This document shows, piece by piece, positions 22,512 to 32,745 of a DNA stretch of 64,000 nt. The notes below the pieces were generated by a model. It made no database searches and was not told where the DNA came from. It worked only from the letters and a program-made list of their open reading frames with translations. How positions within the stretch are numbered: position 1 is the first letter of the stretch; every line of letters starts with the position of its first letter. Origin of the DNA: Modestobacter sp. Leaf380 (GTDB lineage Bacteria > Actinomycetota > Actinomycetes > Mycobacteriales > Geodermatophilaceae); contig NZ_LMQC01000001.1 of assembly GCF_001424485.1 (NCBI RefSeq), positions 780,411 through 844,410 of the forward strand, given 5' to 3'. Both the position numbers and the translations under genes were made by a program.

Positions 22512-25500
22512 GTGAGCACCGTCGTCATCCGCCGCCGACCGCGGCGGGACGCGCCCGAGCTGCCCTCCGGCGAGGTCGTCGTCGAGCCACCTCCCGAGCT
22601 CCCCGGACCGGGCGGCCGCCGCTGGCAGCAGATGCTCATGGTGCTGCCGATGCTGGCCGGCGCCGGGGCCATGTCGCTGATGTTCACGCAGGGCCGCGGC
22701 GGCCCGCTGTCCTACCTGGCCGGGGGCATGCTCGGCGTGTCGGCGCTGGGCATGGTCGCGATGACCGTCATGAACGGTGGCGGTGGTCCGGGCAAGAAGG
22801 AGATGGCCGAGGCCCGCCGGCAGTACATGCGGCACCTGGCCCTGCACCGCCGTCGGGTCCGCCGCACCGCGGCCGAGCAGCGCACCGCGATGCTCTACCG
22901 GCACCCCGACCCGGCCCAGCTGTGGACGACGGCGGCCAGCCACCGGCTGTGGGAGAGACGCCGCGAGCACGCCGACTTCGGGGTCGTCCGGATCGGGCTG
23001 GGGCCGCAGACGCTGGCCACCCCGATCGTCCCGCCGCAGACCCGCCCCCTCGACGAGCTCGAACCGATGGCCGCGGCCGCGCTGCGCCGGTTCGTCCGCA
23101 CCTGGTCCACCGTCCCGGAGCTGCCCGTCGCCATGGCGGCCAACGGGTTCGGCCGCGTCCACCTGCGCGGGGACGTCGAACGCACCCGGGGTCTGGCCCG
23201 GGCCGTGCTCGCCCAGCTGGCCGTGCACCACGCCCCCGACGACGTCCTGGTGGCCGTGGTCGCCGGCCCCGAGCAGCGCACCGACTGGGAGTGGACCCGC
23301 TGGCTGCCGCACGCCCTGCACCCCGAGCGCTCCGACGCCCTGGGCAAGCTGCGCCTGCTCACCCCGACGGTGCCCGCGCTGGAGGCGCTGCTGGAGGACC
23401 TGCTGGCCAGCCGGCCCCGGTTCGACCCGTCGGGGCCCTCGGCGGGCGTCACCGGCCCGCACCTCGTCGTCGTCCTGGACGGCGGGGAGACCACAGGGTC
23501 CAGTCACCTGATGACCGAGGGCGGCGTCGAGGGCGTCACGGTGCTGGACCTGACGAACCCGCCGCCGCGGTTGCTGGACCGGGCCACCCTGGTGCTCGAG
23601 GTCGCCACCGACGGTGCGGTGCTCAGCCGCACCCTGGACGGCGAGGCACCGGTCGGGCGGGCGGACTCCCTCGGGGTCGCCCAGACCGAGGCGCTGGCCC
23701 GCCAACTGGCCCCCTTCCGGCTGTCGACCGGTCCGCGTGGGGAGAAGGCGATGAACGTCGCCATGGGCCTGGCCGACCTGCTCGACATCTCCGACCCCTA
23801 CGAGTTCGACGTCGCCCAGGGCTGGGCACCGCGGCCCAACCGGGACCGGCTGCGCGTGCCGATCGGGGTGGGCCCCGACGGGCAGCCCATCGAGCTGGAC
23901 ATCAAGGAGTCCGCCCAGGACGGCATGGGCCCGCACGGCCTGCTCGTCGGCGCCACCGGTTCCGGCAAGTCCGAGCTGCTGCGCACGCTGGTGCTCGCCC
24001 TGGCGGCCACCCACGACTCCGAGACGCTGAACTTCGTGCTGGTGGACTTCAAGGGCGGTGCGACCTTCACCAAGCTCGACCGGCTCCCGCACACCAGCGC
24101 GGTCATCACCAACCTGGCCGACGAGCTGCCTCTGGTCGACCGGATGACCGACGCGATCAACGGCGAGCTGCTGCGCCGCCAGGAACTGCTCCGGTCGGCC
24201 GGCAACTACTCCTCGGTCCGGGACTACGAGCGCGCCCGTGCCTCCGGCGTCCCCCTGGCCCCGCTGCCCAGCCTGCTCATCGTCTGCGACGAGTTCAGCG
24301 AGCTGCTCAGCGCCAAGCCCGACTTCATCGACATGTTCGTCCAGATCGGTCGGGTGGGCCGCTCGCTGGGCGTGCACCTGCTGCTGGCCAGCCAGCGCCT
24401 GGAGGAGGGCCGGCTGCGCGGCCTGGACACCCACCTGTCCTACCGGATCGGGCTGCGCACCAACTCGGCGATGGAGAGCCGCGTGGTGCTGGCCTCCCCG
24501 GACGCCTTCGAGCTCCCCCGCGCCCCGGGGCACGGCTACGTCAAGTTCGGCACCGACCCGCTCGAGCGCTTCCGCGCGGCCTACGTCTCCGGGACGCACA
24601 CCCGCTCGGGAGCCCGGCGCGCCGAGGGCACCGGCGCCGGCGGGGCGACCGTGCTGGAGTACGACACCCAGTACCTGGCCCCCCCGGTCACCGTCGAGGA
24701 CGTCGAGGCCGGCCCGCCCGCCGAGGACGCCGACGAGCAGGTCGGCGAGAGCCTGCTGGACGTGCTGGTCGACCGGCTCGACGGCGCCGGGACGCCGGCC
24801 CACCCGGTCTGGCTGCCCCCGCTCAAGGAGCCGCCGACGCTGGATCAGCTGCTGCCCCGGCTCACGGTGGACGAGCGCCGCGGGCTGACCGTCGACAACC
24901 CGGAGCTGTGGGGCCGCCTGCAGGCCTCCGTCGGGCTCGTGGACCGCCCGCTGGACCAGCGGCGTGACCCGCTGGTCCTGGACCTCGCGGGGGGCGGCGG
25001 GCACGCCGTCGTCGTCGGCGGTCCGCAGAGCGGGAAGTCCACGCTGCTGCGCTCCCTGGTGACCAGCCTGGCGCTCACCTGCACCCCGCAGGAGGTGCAG
25101 TTCTACTGCCTGGACTTCGGCGGCGGCTCGCTGTCCTCCCTGCGCGGCCTGCCGCACGTGGGCTCGGTCGCCGGGCGCCGGGACGTCGACGTCATCCGCC
25201 GCACCGTCGCCGAGCTGCAGGTCCTGGTCGTCGAGCGGGAGAACCGCTTCGCCCGCGAGGGCATCGACGGCATGGCGACCTACCGGCGCCGGCTGCGCGC
25301 CGGGCAGGTCCAGGGCGACCCGTTCGGCGACGTGTTCCTCGTCGTGGACGGCTGGCTCACCCTGCGCAACGAGTTCGAGGACCTGGAGGCGGCGGTCACC
25401 GACCTCACCACCCGGGGCCTGTCCTACGGCGTGCACGTGGTCGTCGGGGCCTCCCGGTGGATGGACCTGCGCCCGGCGATCCGCGACCAGTTCGCCACCC

Positions 25501-26480
25501 GGGTGGAGCTGCGGCTGGGCGAGCCAGGGGACTCCATGCTGGACCGGCGCACCGCGGTGAACGTCCCGGCCGGCACCCCCGGGCGCGGGATCACCGCGGA
25601 CAAGATGCACGTGCTCGGCGCCCTCCCCCGGGTCGACGGCGTGCAGGAGACCGAGGACCTGGCCGAGGGCGTGGAGGCCACCGTCGGCCGCATCGCCGCC
25701 GCGTGGCAGGGGCCGACCGCCCCCGCCGTCCGACTGCTCCCGCCGGTGGTCACCCACGCCGACCTGCGCGCCGTCCCCGAGCGGGGCTTCGCCGTGGGCA
25801 TCGCGGAGGCCGACCTGGGCACGGTGCACCTGGACCTGTCCGGCGACTCGCACCTGGTCGTGTTCGGCGACGCCGAGTCCGGGAAGAGCTCGTTCCTGCG
25901 CACCTTCGCCCGCCGGCTGCGGGAGCAGTGCGACCCGGTCACCGGCGCCAAGATGCTGGTCCTGGACTACCGGCGCAGCCTGCTGGGGTCGGTCGAGGGA
26001 GACCACCTGATCGGGTACGCCAGCAGCGCGAACCAGGCCCGCGACATGGTCACCGAGGTGGCCGGGGTGATGGCCGGCCGCCTGCCGGGACCCGACGTCA
26101 CCTCCGAGCAGCTGCGCGACCGGTCGTGGTGGCGGGGCCCCGAGCTCTACGTGCTGGTCGACGACTACGACCTCGTGGCCGCGGGGCAGCCCAACCCGCT
26201 CCTGCCGCTGGTCGAGTACCTGGCCCAGGCCCGCGACGTGGGTCTGCACCTGCTGGTCACCCGCCGCTCCGGTGGTGCCGGCCGGGCCCTCTACGAGCCG
26301 CTGCTGATGCGCCTGCGGGAGCTGTCCACGCCGGGCGTGGTTATGTCCGGGGCCAAGGACGAGGGCGCCCTCGTGGGCAACGTCAAACCACAGCCGCTGC
26401 CCCCCGGACGGGGGTTCCTGGTCACCCGACGCGAGGGCACCCGGCTCGTACAGCTGGCCTGGGAACCCCCTGCTCGTTAG
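22512..26480 (+). CDS. eccC: T7SS ATPase EccC, single chain with three ATPase domains
   Basis: 1322 aa from GTG 22512, with AGGAGG at 22498-22503. Two N-terminal membrane helices (about 38-60 and 66-88) precede three FtsK/SpoIIIE-type ATPase domains. Walker A motifs are GATGSGKS (480-487), GGPQSGKS (836-843) and GDAESGKS (1119-1126). Walker B of domain 1 is 'LLIVCDEF' with the catalytic Glu; domains 2 and 3 have 'VVDGW' and 'VDDYD', the usual degenerate form. EccC recognises the C-terminal signals of WXG100 dimers and drives export. Here EccCa and EccCb are fused, as in ESX-3 and ESX-5-type or Streptomyces systems. Confidence 0.96.
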   Translation: MSTVVIRRRPRRDAPELPSGEVVVEPPPELPGPGGRRWQQMLMVLPMLAGAGAMSLMFTQGRGGPLSYLAGGMLGVSALGMVAMTVMNGGGGPGKKEMAEARRQYMRHLALHRRRVRRTAAEQRTAMLYRHPDPAQLWTTAASHRLWERRREHADFGVVRIGLGPQTLATPIVPPQTRPLDELEPMAAAALRRFVRTWSTVPELPVAMAANGFGRVHLRGDVERTRGLARAVLAQLAVHHAPDDVLVAVVAGPEQRTDWEWTRWLPHALHPERSDALGKLRLLTPTVPALEALLEDLLASRPRFDPSGPSAGVTGPHLVVVLDGGETTGSSHLMTEGGVEGVTVLDLTNPPPRLLDRATLVLEVATDGAVLSRTLDGEAPVGRADSLGVAQTEALARQLAPFRLSTGPRGEKAMNVAMGLADLLDISDPYEFDVAQGWAPRPNRDRLRVPIGVGPDGQPIELDIKESAQDGMGPHGLLVGATGSGKSELLRTLVLALAATHDSETLNFVLVDFKGGATFTKLDRLPHTSAVITNLADELPLVDRMTDAINGELLRRQELLRSAGNYSSVRDYERARASGVPLAPLPSLLIVCDEFSELLSAKPDFIDMFVQIGRVGRSLGVHLLLASQRLEEGRLRGLDTHLSYRIGLRTNSAMESRVVLASPDAFELPRAPGHGYVKFGTDPLERFRAAYVSGTHTRSGARRAEGTGAGGATVLEYDTQYLAPPVTVEDVEAGPPAEDADEQVGESLLDVLVDRLDGAGTPAHPVWLPPLKEPPTLDQLLPRLTVDERRGLTVDNPELWGRLQASVGLVDRPLDQRRDPLVLDLAGGGGHAVVVGGPQSGKSTLLRSLVTSLALTCTPQEVQFYCLDFGGGSLSSLRGLPHVGSVAGRRDVDVIRRTVAELQVLVVERENRFAREGIDGMATYRRRLRAGQVQGDPFGDVFLVVDGWLTLRNEFEDLEAAVTDLTTRGLSYGVHVVVGASRWMDLRPAIRDQFATRVELRLGEPGDSMLDRRTAVNVPAGTPGRGITADKMHVLGALPRVDGVQETEDLAEGVEATVGRIAAAWQGPTAPAVRLLPPVVTHADLRAVPERGFAVGIAEADLGTVHLDLSGDSHLVVFGDAESGKSSFLRTFARRLREQCDPVTGAKMLVLDYRRSLLGSVEGDHLIGYASSANQARDMVTEVAGVMAGRLPGPDVTSEQLRDRSWWRGPELYVLVDDYDLVAAGQPNPLLPLVEYLAQARDVGLHLLVTRRSGGAGRALYEPLLMRLRELSTPGVVMSGAKDEGALVGNVKPQPLPPGRGFLVTRREGTRLVQLAWEPPAR

Positions 26481-26483
26481 CAT
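26478..26483 (+). promoter_or_regulatory. Possible -10 box overlapping the eccC stop
   Basis: TAGCAT (TAnnnT) includes the eccC stop codon and lies about 37 nt upstream of the next start. It could give the secreted-substrate-like genes at 26520-32340 a promoter independent of eccC. Confidence 0.3.
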
Positions 26484-26519
26484 CCCTTGCGACCTGCGTC
26501 CCGCGTCGAGGAGGAACCA

Positions 26520-27281
26520 GTGCCCGCAGTCCATGACGGTGGCGGGGGTCCTGCGACCCCCGGTTGGCTCAAGCCCGCCGACCCGGAGAACTCCCACGAC
26601 CTGTTCACCCAGGCCCAGGGCATGGGCGTGCGGGTCGAGCCGGACGTGCTCAAGACCTTCTCGGCACAGACCGGCGCCGAGGCCGCGGCGTTCAACGCCA
26701 ACGTCGCCAGCGGCATCGGCTCACTGATGCAGCTGGCCTCCGGCGTCGGCGCGGGCACCCAGTCCTCGGCACACCTGGCCGGCACGCACGGTGACCGGGT
26801 GCAGCAGCTGATGGCCTTCGCCCAGGACGTCGGGGTGGGGCTCGCCGCCTTCAGCGCCGGGTCCAGCACCATCGCGCTGAACTACGTCGACTCCGACAGC
26901 ACCCAGTCGGCCACCATGCAGCAGGTGACCTCTGCGTTCGCGCCCCCGGCGGGCGGCCCGTCGCTGCGCCAGCAGATGGACGCCGCGGCAGCCGAGCAGG
27001 CCGAGGTGACCGCCGAGGACCAGGCCGTCATCGACGGCATGGTCGAGACCCTCGAGCTCCCCGAGCCCACCGACCTGTCCCCCGACCAGGACGCCCCGAC
27101 CGACGAGGCCGACCCCCGCGCCGGCGAGCAGACCGTCGAGTACGGGGACACCGGCGACACCTACACCGTCGACCGGAACTACGACCTGGAGGGCCTGGAC
27201 CCCAACGGCACCCTCGAGCAGATGGGCGCCGACGCCGAGACCGGGGACGACTACACCGCCCCGCAGCCCGACGACGAGTGA
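26520..27281 (+). CDS. T7SS-associated helical protein with acidic tail
   Basis: 253 aa from GTG 26520, with a GAGGAGGAA ribosome site. Residues about 15-150 are predicted helical and amphipathic ('GAEAAAFNANVASGIGSL', 'HGDRVQQLMAFAQDVGVGL'), like the helical hairpin of T7SS substrates, but without a clear WxG turn. The C-terminal 100 residues are strongly acidic and include 'NYDLEGLDPNG'. No signal peptide or membrane segment. It sits between eccC and the PPE-like gene, the usual site for ESX substrates or their partners. I cannot assign it to a named Esp or PE family. Confidence 0.75.
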   Translation: MPAVHDGGGGPATPGWLKPADPENSHDLFTQAQGMGVRVEPDVLKTFSAQTGAEAAAFNANVASGIGSLMQLASGVGAGTQSSAHLAGTHGDRVQQLMAFAQDVGVGLAAFSAGSSTIALNYVDSDSTQSATMQQVTSAFAPPAGGPSLRQQMDAAAAEQAEVTAEDQAVIDGMVETLELPEPTDLSPDQDAPTDEADPRAGEQTVEYGDTGDTYTVDRNYDLEGLDPNGTLEQMGADAETGDDYTAPQPDDE

Positions 27282-27308
27282 CCCCCCTGCCCTCGGGACG
27301 GGGGCACC

Positions 27309-29879
27309 GTGCCCGAGAGTGAGTTCGGCCCGGGGCCGATGGGCCCCTTCGGGCCCTACGTCGTCGAGCCCACGCCGGTCCCCGAGGGCATGCCGGCCGT
27401 CGAGAACCAGCAGATCGAGGAACACGCGGTCGCGCTGAGCCAGCTCGACGACGGCGCCGCGCGGGCGGCGTCGCAGATGTGGGCCAACGCGGCCACCCTG
27501 CTGGACAGCGTGCAGTCGACGCTGCGTTCCCAGGCGATGCCGGTCCGGGACACCTGGGAGTCCGACGCCTCCGACGCGTTCTTCGTCCACGTCGCCGGTG
27601 CGATGTCGAGCCTGGAGCGCTGGTCGGTGGTCGCCACCGACAACGCCGCGGTCCTGGACCGCGTGGCCACGGCCATCGACCAGGCGCAGCAGAAGATGAC
27701 CACGCTGCTGGAGGAGTTCGACAGCCGGCGCACCTCGGTGCTCAGCGAGCGCACCACCTACGTCTCGGGCTACATGGGCTACCCGGTCCCCATCGAGCCC
27801 GACCACGGGGCGGGGCTGGCCGCGGCCAGCGAGGAGTTCACCCAGCGCTCGCTCTCCGAGGTGATGCGCCCGCTGGAGAACACGCTGGCCGAGGAGGCCT
27901 CTGCACTCACCACCGCCGAACGGTGGTCGGGTCCCAAGAACGCCGCCGTGCCCAGCGCGGAGCAGATCACCGCCCTGCTGCAGCGGGGGGCGCCGGGCGC
28001 GCCCGCCGTGCCGGGCGGTCCCGGCGCCCCCGCCGCCCCCAGGACCGGTGGCCCCTCGCCGGCAGCACCCCCGCGGGCGCCGTCCGCACCACCGGCGGCG
28101 CCACCCACCCCGACCGCACCCCCGGCGCCGCCCGCTCCCCCGGTGACCGGGACGCTGACCCCTCCCGCGCCCGTGGTGCCGCCACCGCTCGTCCCTGCCG
28201 TCGCCCCCGCGCCGGTGATGGCGCCTGCCCCGCAGGCCGTGGTCGCTCCCGCACCGCCGGCCGGCCTCGGTGCCGCCGCCGCGGCAGCCGCCCTCGGCGC
28301 GAGCTCGTTGATGGGCGCCGCCGCGCGCGGAGCGGCGCCTGCAGCGCCCCCGGCCCCCACGGGCACCTCGGCCGTTGCCCGTGGACCCGCCCCGGCCGCT
28401 CCGCCCGCCGGTGGCGTCCCGCAGGCACTGGTCGGCCGTGGCGCGCCTCCGCAGGCCCCACCGAGCCCCGGCAGCGGATCCGCCGGTGCGCCGCCCGCTC
28501 CGCCCCAGCTCGGCGGCCGCACCGCCGGGGCCCCGCCGGCCCCTCCGCCGACCGGTCGTGGCGGCGTCCCCGGTGCCCCCGGTGGGCCGGGAGGTCCCAG
28601 CAACCAGCTCGCGGGTCGCGGCGCGCCCCCGGCGGCTCCGCCGTCCCCGCCCGGCGGCACCGCGGCCCGCGGACCCGGTGCACCCGGCGCACCGCTGCGT
28701 CCCTCGGCACCACCGGCCGCCCCTCCGGGCACCGGCACCCCGGCGAGTCCCGGCCTGGGCGGCCGGGGCACCCCGCCCGGTGCCCCTCCCGGCGCCCCGG
28801 CGCGCTCCGGAGGCACCCCGCCGGCCGCTCCCGGTCGTCCCGTCGGAGGGAGCCCCTCGGCACCCGGGGCCCCTGGTGGGCTGCAGGGTGCCCGCGGGGG
28901 CACCCCGCCCGCACCCCCCGGCTCGGCCCGTCCCGGCACCCCGGGTGGACCGGGCGCGCCCGCTGGACCCGGTGCCACCGGTCGTCCCGGCGCTCCCGCG
29001 GCGCCCGGTGGACCCGGTGCCCGTCAAGGCGCCCCCGGTGCCCCCGGTGGCGCAGGTGGCGCAGGTCGCCCCGGCGCGCCCGCCGCCCCGGGTTCCCCCG
29101 GAGCACGTCCCGGAGCCCCCGCCGCCCCCGGCGCACGCCCGGCTGCCCCCGCCGCCCCGGGCGGACCCGGCGCCGGTGGGCGTCCCGGTGCGCCCGCTGC
29201 CCCGGGTTCCCCCGGTGCGCGTCCCGGCGCGCCGGCTGCACCCGGCGGGCCCGGTGGCGCCGGGCGACCCGGAGCCCCCGCCGCTCCCGGTGGACCCGGG
29301 GCCACCGGCCGACCCGGCTCGCCCGGTGGCCCCGGGCCCCTCGGACGACCGGGCACGCCCGGCGGTCCCGGAGCGGCCGGTGGTCCGGGCGGTCGCGGTG
29401 GCCTCGGCGCCCCATCCGGTCCCGCCGGGTCCCCCGGGGCTCCTGGCGGCCGCTCACCCTCCCGTCCCGGCGCTCCCTCCCGTCCAGGCGCCCCGTCCGG
29501 CCCGGGAGGCCCGGGAGGTGCGGGAGGTCCGGGAGGTCTCGGCGGACGGTCGTCCGAGCCCGGCGCACCGCTGCGCCCCGGCACACCCCGTCCGGTCGGC
29601 ACCTCCGCCGGCGAGGCTCTGCGCCCCGGCAGCGGGCCCGGTGGCGGTGCCCGCCCGGGCGTCCCCGGCACCCCACCCGCCGGACCGCCCCCGTCGCCGC
29701 GCACCCGCCGGCGACCCGACGACGAGGACGGTGCCCCGGTGGAGAAGGTCGGCGACGCGGAGCTCTTCGACGTGGCCGACTCCGGCGACGGCGTCATCGA
29801 CCGACCTGCGGAGCGCCGACCCGACCGGCGCCCGGGCCCGGCGATCGGTCCCGACGGCCGCGGCCGGGGCGACCGGTGA
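27309..29879 (+). CDS. PPE/WXG-like T7SS protein with a collagen-like Gly-Ala-Pro tail
   Basis: 856 aa, GTG start. The first 220 residues form a helical bundle with '[15 protein letters not shown]' (a WxS turn, about residue 80) and heptad-like Leu/Ala spacing, resembling PPE/WXG100-type T7SS proteins. Residues about 225-800 are almost only Gly, Pro, Ala with Arg, Ser and Thr, in collagen-like GAP/GxP triplets such as '[11 protein letters not shown]'. The last 45 residues are charged ('[19 protein letters not shown]'). A GTGA overlap couples it to eccE. It is probably a secreted or surface protein; the tail could be an extended rod. Gly-Pro-rich PPE-type proteins are known, but a tail this long and this triplet-like is unusual. 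Confidence 0.8.
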   Translation: MPESEFGPGPMGPFGPYVVEPTPVPEGMPAVENQQIEEHAVALSQLDDGAARAASQMWANAATLLDSVQSTLRSQAMPVRDTWESDASDAFFVHVAGAMSSLERWSVVATDNAAVLDRVATAIDQAQQKMTTLLEEFDSRRTSVLSERTTYVSGYMGYPVPIEPDHGAGLAAASEEFTQRSLSEVMRPLENTLAEEASALTTAERWSGPKNAAVPSAEQITALLQRGAPGAPAVPGGPGAPAAPRTGGPSPAAPPRAPSAPPAAPPTPTAPPAPPAPPVTGTLTPPAPVVPPPLVPAVAPAPVMAPAPQAVVAPAPPAGLGAAAAAAALGASSLMGAAARGAAPAAPPAPTGTSAVARGPAPAAPPAGGVPQALVGRGAPPQAPPSPGSGSAGAPPAPPQLGGRTAGAPPAPPPTGRGGVPGAPGGPGGPSNQLAGRGAPPAAPPSPPGGTAARGPGAPGAPLRPSAPPAAPPGTGTPASPGLGGRGTPPGAPPGAPARSGGTPPAAPGRPVGGSPSAPGAPGGLQGARGGTPPAPPGSARPGTPGGPGAPAGPGATGRPGAPAAPGGPGARQGAPGAPGGAGGAGRPGAPAAPGSPGARPGAPAAPGARPAAPAAPGGPGAGGRPGAPAAPGSPGARPGAPAAPGGPGGAGRPGAPAAPGGPGATGRPGSPGGPGPLGRPGTPGGPGAAGGPGGRGGLGAPSGPAGSPGAPGGRSPSRPGAPSRPGAPSGPGGPGGAGGPGGLGGRSSEPGAPLRPGTPRPVGTSAGEALRPGSGPGGGARPGVPGTPPAGPPPSPRTRRRPDDEDGAPVEKVGDAELFDVADSGDGVIDRPAERRPDRRPGPAIGPDGRGRGDR

Positions 29880-31636
29880 CCGCGCCTCCCCCGGCGGCCG
29901 CCCCGGGCCCGTCCCGACCGGCAGCCACCCCGGCCGACCAGCCCGTCGCGGCACCGCGCCCGGCGCGCACCGCGCGGCACGCCGGCCCCGCCGGTGCTGA
30001 CGCCGGTGCCGTGCTGCGGGCCCCGCGGGCGGCAGCGGCACCCCAGGGCGCGGTGCTCCCGCCCCCGGCGGCAGCCCAGCACCTCGCCGAACCCGCCCCC
30101 GCATCGCGGCCGGTGCCCGGTACGGCCGCGGTGGACGCGCAACCGGCCCCTGCTGCGCTCCCCCCGATGCCCTACGGCGCACGCCGGGCAGCCGCCTGGG
30201 AGGGCACCGCCCACCAGGTCGGCAGCCCACAGGCCGGCGACCTGCTGACCACGGTCACCCAGGACACCGGCACCGGGCTCGCCGCCGGGGCGGCGGACAC
30301 CGCGGCCGCAGTGGTCGCCGAGGAGGCGGCCGCCCCGCAGGCGGAGGCCGCCGCAGCTCCCCAGGGCGCGGCCGTCGCCGCCCTGGACAACGCTGTGGCC
30401 GCGCCGGACGGCGACGTGCCGACCCGTCCCCGGCCGACCCGGCCGGTCCGCCGCCGCCGGCCGTGGACGGTCGGCGGCCTGCACGTGCTGCAACTGGTCG
30501 TCTGGGAGGCCGCGGTGGCCGCCGTGTTGACGGTGCACCGCCAGTCGCCCGCCGTGCTGGTCCCGGTCGCCGTCGTCGCGACGCTCGCGGTGCTGCTCAC
30601 CGCCGTCCGGGTGCGGGGCAGGTGGCTGCACCAGTGGCTGGGACTGTGGCTCCGCTTCCGGGCGCGCCGCCGCTCGGTCGCCCTCGGCGGGCCCGGCGAC
30701 ACCACCGCCGACGTCGCCCGCACCGTGCTGGACTCCCTCGCCCGGGGCAGCAGCCTGGGCCTGCTGAGGGTGGGCGACGACGAGGTCGGCACGATCGTGC
30801 ACACGACCGGTCTCAGCGTCCTGGTCGAGACCAGCCCCGAGGGCGGCGACCCCACCGCCGAGGCCACCCGGACCCTGCCCCCGCTGACCGCCCTGCTGCC
30901 CCCCGTCGAGGACGACGACGCGACGGTCCCGGCGTTGGCCGTCCAGCTGCTGGTGCAGACCGTGCCCGCCCCGGCATGGGCGGGCGCCGACGACCCGGCG
31001 GCGTTGTCCTACCGGCAGCTCACCGGCGGCACGGTCCCGGCCCGGCGGCGCTGCTGGGTCGCCCTCCAGGTCGTCCGCCGCCCTGACGACGACGGCACCG
31101 CCGACCTGGAGGCTCCCCTGGTCAACGGCCTGCGCCGGCTGCGCCGCCAGCTGGAGCGCGCCGGGCTGCGGACCCAGGTGCTCGGGCCCGACGACCTGGC
31201 CGCGGCCCTGATCGGCGTCGCGGGCCTGGAGGCCGGCCCCCAGGGCCTCCCACGAGGCGGTGACGCGGCGTTGACCGGCGCGAGGGTCACCGAGACGTGG
31301 ACCGGTTGGTCCGCGGGCACCGTTGTCCACACGACCTTCCGGCTGTTGGACTGGCCGTCACTGGAGTCCCCGGCCGGCCAGGAACTGGTCGACCGGCTGG
31401 GCACCAGCACGGCAGTGTCCACCACCGTGTCGCTGGCCGCCCGCCGGGTCTCGGCCGACCAGGTCGAGCTCGCGACCTCGCTGCGGGTCGTCCTGCCGGG
31501 GTCCGCCGCGCTGGACGACGTCACCGCACGGCTGCAGGCCGAGGCCACCTCGTGCGGTGCGCGGGTCGAGCGGCTGGACGGCCGGCAGGCCGCCGGGATG
31601 GCCGCTGCCGTGGCGTTCGGGGGGTTCCTCCGATGA
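29876..31636 (+). CDS. eccE: T7SS core component EccE with long N-terminal extension
   Basis: 586 aa from GTG 29876, overlapping the previous stop. The first 185 residues are Ala/Pro-rich and disordered, unusual for EccE. Two membrane helices follow (about 200-245, '[14 protein letters not shown]' and '[14 protein letters not shown]'), then a soluble domain with '[16 protein letters not shown]' and a Leu-rich alpha/beta region with '[13 protein letters not shown]', as in EccE proteins. EccE flanks EccB/EccD in the ESX membrane complex. Its stop overlaps the next ATG (ATGA). Identification rests on topology, locus position and the basic segment after the second helix. Confidence 0.8.
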   Translation: MTAPPPAAAPGPSRPAATPADQPVAAPRPARTARHAGPAGADAGAVLRAPRAAAAPQGAVLPPPAAAQHLAEPAPASRPVPGTAAVDAQPAPAALPPMPYGARRAAAWEGTAHQVGSPQAGDLLTTVTQDTGTGLAAGAADTAAAVVAEEAAAPQAEAAAAPQGAAVAALDNAVAAPDGDVPTRPRPTRPVRRRRPWTVGGLHVLQLVVWEAAVAAVLTVHRQSPAVLVPVAVVATLAVLLTAVRVRGRWLHQWLGLWLRFRARRRSVALGGPGDTTADVARTVLDSLARGSSLGLLRVGDDEVGTIVHTTGLSVLVETSPEGGDPTAEATRTLPPLTALLPPVEDDDATVPALAVQLLVQTVPAPAWAGADDPAALSYRQLTGGTVPARRRCWVALQVVRRPDDDGTADLEAPLVNGLRRLRRQLERAGLRTQVLGPDDLAAALIGVAGLEAGPQGLPRGGDAALTGARVTETWTGWSAGTVVHTTFRLLDWPSLESPAGQELVDRLGTSTAVSTTVSLAARRVSADQVELATSLRVVLPGSAALDDVTARLQAEATSCGARVERLDGRQAAGMAAAVAFGGFLR

Positions 31637-32340
31637 GCCCCCGACCCCGGCTGCCCAGCACCGCTCCCGTGGTGCCCCAGGCGCTGGACACCCACCTCGC
31701 CGACCTGCCCACGGCCGCGGCGGTCACCCTGCGCACCGGGGGCTCCGGGGTCGTGCTGGGCACGGCACCCGACGGCGGCACCGCCAGCATCGCGCTCTTC
31801 CGGCCCGAACCCACCACCGCCGTGGCCGTCGGCGGCCTCCCGCTGGCCCAGCTGCTCGCCTTCCGCGCCCTCGCGGTGGGGGCCCAGGTGTCGGTGGAGA
31901 CCCGCCGTCCCGCAGCCTGGCAGACCTTCGCCAACCTCTCCCCCGGCGCCACCGGGAGCATCGTCCTGACCCCGCACGCCGACGACGACGCCAACGGCAG
32001 CGTGCACACCCCCCGCTTGCTGGTGGTCGACGCGCAGTCCGCGGCCAGCGCCGAGCCCCGGCGGGTGGGCCGGTGGAGCACGGTGGTCACCGCGCACGAC
32101 CAGCTCAGCAGCTGGAGCGCACCCCTGCTGGGCACCTGTGACCTGTCCCTGCTGCTGTCGCCGAGCCTGGCAGAGGCCCGGCTCGCCGCCAGTGCGCTGA
32201 ACCTGCCCGACGCCGCCCGTCAGCTGGCCGGGCACCCGGCGACCACCGTCGTGGTGGCGCACCGTGGCGGCTGGCGGACCGTGGAGGTCGCCCCCACCGA
32301 CGTCGAACGCTGGCTCATCGGGGGGCTGGAGCGCCGCTGA
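31633..32340 (+). CDS. Conserved T7SS accessory protein of unknown function
   Basis: 235 aa, ATG overlapping the eccE stop by 4 nt. Soluble, alpha/beta, no signal or membrane helix. It shows a 'SGVVLGTAPDGGTASIALF' segment, then 'TTAVAVGGLPLAQLLAFRAL', and ends with 'VEVAPTDVERWLIGG'. It resembles the cytosolic ligand-binding-type domain often encoded right behind eccE in actinobacterial ESX loci, but I cannot name the family. Tight coupling argues that it works with EccE or with substrate recognition. It is the last gene of the plus-strand ESX operon and converges with the immunity-type gene 9 nt away. Confidence 0.7.
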   Translation: MSPRPRLPSTAPVVPQALDTHLADLPTAAAVTLRTGGSGVVLGTAPDGGTASIALFRPEPTTAVAVGGLPLAQLLAFRALAVGAQVSVETRRPAAWQTFANLSPGATGSIVLTPHADDDANGSVHTPRLLVVDAQSAASAEPRRVGRWSTVVTAHDQLSSWSAPLLGTCDLSLLLSPSLAEARLAASALNLPDAARQLAGHPATTVVVAHRGGWRTVEVAPTDVERWLIGGLERR

Positions 32341-32349
32341 GCTCCCGGG

Positions 32350-32745
32350 TCAGTCCGTCTCGAGCAGGGCGGTGTCCTCCCGCAGTCCGCGGACGTCGTC
32401 CCGGGGCACCCAGCGCCGCCACACCCCGCGGTCCACCCGGTCGAAGCCGGCGGCACGGGCCGCCGTCCAGGACCCGCCGGTGGCCTCGACCAGGAGCTCG
32501 TCGTCCCGGTCGTCCAGGACCACGACGTCGGCCCCCCGCCAGGTGCCGACCGTGCGCACCGAGAGGACGGCGTCGCACTCCCGGGCCGGCACCGACCGCA
32601 CGTGCAGCCCGGGCGCGACCTCCTCGAAGCCCTCCTCGGGAGCGACCGAGCGCAGCCGGACCCGGAGGCCCTCGACGGTGGCCTCCAGCGCTGCCGGGTG
32701 CTCCTGACCGCGCCAGCGCGCCCGGTGGGTGGCCCAGCCGGTCAC
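32350..32745 (-). CDS. Putative immunity protein, paralog of the nested ORF at 8481-8885
   Basis: 131 aa, GTG start overlapping the stop of the upstream toxin-like gene by 4 nt (GTGA), the classic toxin-immunity linkage. The product is soluble and rich in Trp-Arg-Gly motifs: 'ARWRGQE', 'RSVPARECDAVLSVRTVG', 'TWRGADVVVLD', then 'GVWRRWVPRDDV'. The same ordered blocks occur in the 134-aa nested ORF behind toxin module 2 of the giant frame. Both follow a homologous domain, so I infer a cognate immunity family. No known family name comes to mind. Confidence 0.72.
   Translation of the reverse strand: MTGWATHRARWRGQEHPAALEATVEGLRVRLRSVAPEEGFEEVAPGLHVRSVPARECDAVLSVRTVGTWRGADVVVLDDRDDELLVEATGGSWTAARAAGFDRVDRGVWRRWVPRDDVRGLREDTALLETD

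Noticed and set aside
22095..26597. 1500-codon minus-strand ORF
   Set aside because: Antisense shadow of eccC, whose three Walker A motifs fix the plus strand as coding.
29024..31330. 768-codon minus-strand ORF
   Set aside because: Antisense to the collagen-like tail and eccE; low-complexity composition only.
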